From an uncultured Blautia sp. (GTDB lineage Bacteria > Bacillota > Clostridia > Lachnospirales > Lachnospiraceae): a DNA stretch of 16,358 nucleotides. Both the position numbers and the translations under genes were made by a program. The notes beneath the pieces were generated by a model. It was not told the DNA's origin, searched no databases, and saw only the letters and a program-made list of their open reading frames with translations. The DNA lies in assembly GCA_934373235.1 (NCBI GenBank), contig CAKROW010000058.1, positions 1 through 16,358 of the forward strand. The letters run 5' to 3'. This document shows positions 14,836 through 16,358 of the stretch, one piece after another; the stretch's first letter is position 1, and each line of letters opens with the position of its first letter.

Positions 14836-15984
14836 TCAGTGGCGGATCTTAAGAAGCTTCTCTTTAAGCTCGTTCTCCATACGGCGCATGTCTTCTTCCG
14901 CTGCCAGACGTTTCTCTCTGCCTTCCTCCTGGATCTTCATCACATCATCCAGAGTCTGTATCAGCTCTGCATTGGTTTTTTTCAGAGTTTCAATATCTAC
15001 GATTCCCCGCTCCGATTCCCTGGCAGTCTCCACAGATGCCATGTGAAGAGTCTCTGCATTTTTGCGGAGAAGATCATTGGTCAGATCTGTCACCTGTCTC
15101 TGGGCCCGGGCAGCCTGTCCGGAATGAGCGATTCCAAGTGCCAGCACCATCTGGCTCTTCCACAGCGGAATGGTATTTACAATGGTGGTCTGGATTTTCT
15201 CGATCATTGTGGTATCGTTATTCTGGATCATACGGATCTGGGGCGCTGTCTGCATGGAAATGGTTCTGGTAAGCTCCAGATCATGAAGCTTCTTCTCAAA
15301 ACGGGCACATTTGCTGTCAAGGTCACTGGCAGCCTGTGCATCCTCCGGAAGTCCGGTACGTACGGCTTTTTCCTGAAGTTCCCTGAGCTGTCCCCCGCGG
15401 ACAGTCTCAAGCTTCTTTTTTCCCGCAAGGATATACATGGAAAGCTCCTTAAAATACGCGAGATTCTGCTCATACATCTTGTCAAGGACTGCCGAATCTT
15501 TCATAAGGCGCATCTGATGCTCCTCCAGTGCTTCCGTGATCTTTACAACATTCACCTCAGCTTTGGTATAACGGCTCTTCATGGTTTCCAGTTTATTTGA
15601 CTGTTTTTTGAAGAAGCCAAACAGTCCCTTTTCTTCCTCTGCATCAAAATTCTTAAGTTCACTTACAACACCTGCCAGAAGTTCTCCAACCTCTCCCAGA
15701 TCCTGGGTCTGAACATTTGCCAGAGCTGCATCGGAAAAATCTGCCATCTTCTTCTGGGTACCGGCCCCGAACTGAAGGATCTGATTTGTGTTCTCCAGAT
15801 CGATCTTCTGAGCAAAATCATCTACCATCTTCTGTTCCTGCGGGGATAATACCGGTTCTTCCACCTTTGGTTCTTCCGGCTTCTCCGGCTCGGTAACCAC
15901 CGGCACTTCTTTATCCTCTGAAAGATCCGGTTCCAGTGTCAGTGAAGGGGTTTCCACCTCAAAATCCTTAAATTCGTCTCCCAT
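14836..15984 (-). CDS. telA: TelA-family toxic anion resistance protein
   Basis: TelA-family proteins (KlaA/TelA) are named for plasmid tellurite resistance, but chromosomal copies are widespread and their biochemical role is unclear. The protein is 382 residues from the chosen start. An acidic, Pro/Glu-rich N-terminus (about 1-48) precedes the long alpha-helical body. Family features include ALANVQTQDLGEVGELL (87-103), FGFFKK (122-127), a helical core at about 135-245, and the highly conserved segment around NNDTTMIEKIQTTIVNTIPLWKSQ (255-278). A coiled-coil, charged C-terminus follows (about 335-382). The open frame extends to 16059, but the ATG at 15984 has AAGGAG six bases upstream and the 25 upstream residues are not family-like. 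It lies 116 bp downstream of xpaC, the usual partner. That gap has a small hairpin (16083-16100) and no clear promoter. Confidence 0.94.
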   Translation of the reverse strand: MGDEFKDFEVETPSLTLEPDLSEDKEVPVVTEPEKPEEPKVEEPVLSPQEQKMVDDFAQKIDLENTNQILQFGAGTQKKMADFSDAALANVQTQDLGEVGELLAGVVSELKNFDAEEEKGLFGFFKKQSNKLETMKSRYTKAEVNVVKITEALEEHQMRLMKDSAVLDKMYEQNLAYFKELSMYILAGKKKLETVRGGQLRELQEKAVRTGLPEDAQAASDLDSKCARFEKKLHDLELTRTISMQTAPQIRMIQNNDTTMIEKIQTTIVNTIPLWKSQMVLALGIAHSGQAARAQRQVTDLTNDLLRKNAETLHMASVETARESERGIVDIETLKKTNAELIQTLDDVMKIQEEGREKRLAAEEDMRRMENELKEKLLKIRH

Positions 15985-15990
15985 ACTCTT

Positions 15991-15996
15991 CTCCTT
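15991..15996 (-). promoter_or_regulatory. telA ribosome binding site, decides the start
   Basis: Minus-strand AAGGAG lies six bases upstream of the ATG at 15984, favouring this start over the in-frame ATG at 16059. Confidence 0.7.
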
Positions 15997-16082
15997 ATGT
16001 GGCTCTTTTACGTGTAATACAGACTTTCGTCTCAGGTTCTTATACGGCAGGGCAGACATTTATATCCCACTCTGTCGCATGC

Positions 16083-16100
16083 TTATCTGTGTTCAGATAA
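16083..16100. other. Short hairpin just after the xpaC stop
   Basis: A perfect 7-bp stem TTATCTG/CAGATAA with a four-base loop directly follows the xpaC stop codon in the leftward direction. It has no T-run, so it is not a convincing terminator. It may be an mRNA end-stabilising or spacer structure within the xpaC-telA unit. Confidence 0.3.
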
Positions 16101-16358
16101 TTATTTATGATCCGCTTCCTGCTTCATCTTCTCAAAGTCATCCTCAGTCAGTCCTTCCTGGGCAAGCATGGTATGTAATACAGAAATGTCACTGGAAACA
16201 TCCCAAGCCGCATCCCTGAAAACCGAATCCAGGAGCTTCTCAAAAGCAATATTCAGTGTATCGATGGTATCTTCTATCTCCTTTTTGGATGCTTTGATAT
16301 TCTCGCCCTGAACTGCCTGGCGATCCATCTCCTCATAGGCATCCAGAAGTTTCACAGT
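16101..16358 (-). CDS. xpaC: XpaC family protein, C-terminal part (truncated by window edge)
   Basis: Only the last 85 codons are visible; the 5' end lies beyond the window. The visible GTG near the edge is an internal valine codon, not a start. The segment is helical and matches the C-terminal region typical of XpaC (5-bromo-4-chloroindolyl phosphate hydrolysis) proteins. It contains KLLDAYEEMDRQAVQGENI, then EIEDTIDTLNIAFEKLLDS, then DAAWDVSSDISVLHTMLAQ and EGLTEDDF. XpaC is commonly paired with TelA, and its named activity is only a historical phenotype. Full-length proteins usually carry N-terminal membrane segments, which cannot be seen here. The family assignment rests on this conserved tail and on the adjacent telA. 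Confidence 0.85.
   Translation of the reverse strand, partial: TVKLLDAYEEMDRQAVQGENIKASKKEIEDTIDTLNIAFEKLLDSVFRDAAWDVSSDISVLHTMLAQEGLTEDDFEKMKQEADHK

Noticed and set aside
15985..16059. Upstream in-frame ATG extending telA by 25 residues
   Set aside because: There is a good AAGGAG only before the ATG at 15984, and the extension reads as translated spacer.

Overview
The window reads as chromosomal core DNA of a low-to-mid G+C anaerobic Firmicute. The Gram-positive replicative polymerase PolC, CodY, a class III fructose-1,6-bisphosphatase, a YARHG-domain membrane protein and an XpaC/TelA pair together suggest the Clostridia. Gene content and intergenic style fit the family Lachnospiraceae (Blautia, Dorea and relatives). 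That placement is inference from recognised families, not from a search.

Left part (24-5571, all minus strand): transcription runs comM (YifB/ComM AAA+ ATPase) > dprA (DNA-processing protein) > topA (topoisomerase I) > codY (GTP/branched-chain amino-acid responsive regulator). The first two act in handling incoming single-stranded DNA and topA in supercoiling. A good sigma-A type promoter lies at 5717-5745, upstream of comM. codY has a 172-bp spacer of its own, with a weaker candidate promoter and a sequence matching 12 of 15 positions of the CodY box, so autoregulation is plausible.

Centre (5572-6240): this is the only stretch over 300 bp without a convincing gene on its left side (5572-5961), followed by a lone 72-codon XRE-family regulator on the plus strand. 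Between the comM promoter and the regulator sits a compact, strongly structured element (about 5776-5931). It has a perfect 14-bp outer inverted repeat enclosing further hairpins and is flanked by a possible 5-bp duplication. It is either a MITE-like repeat or a structured RNA leader, and is the most unusual DNA in the window. A hairpin terminator follows the regulator.

Right part (6241-14724, all minus strand): transcription runs ispG (isoprenoid pathway Fe-S enzyme) > polC > fbp > a YARHG-domain membrane protein. Gaps are 9 bp and 25 bp, and fbp and the YARHG gene overlap by ATGA, so this looks like one operon. Upstream of it, across a 111-bp spacer with two hairpins, is the pair xpaC (cut by the window edge) > telA, a conserved but poorly understood pair linked to toxic-anion and envelope stress.

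Most of the window is ordinary housekeeping DNA. No tRNA, rRNA, CRISPR array, insertion sequence with a transposase, or prophage gene was seen.
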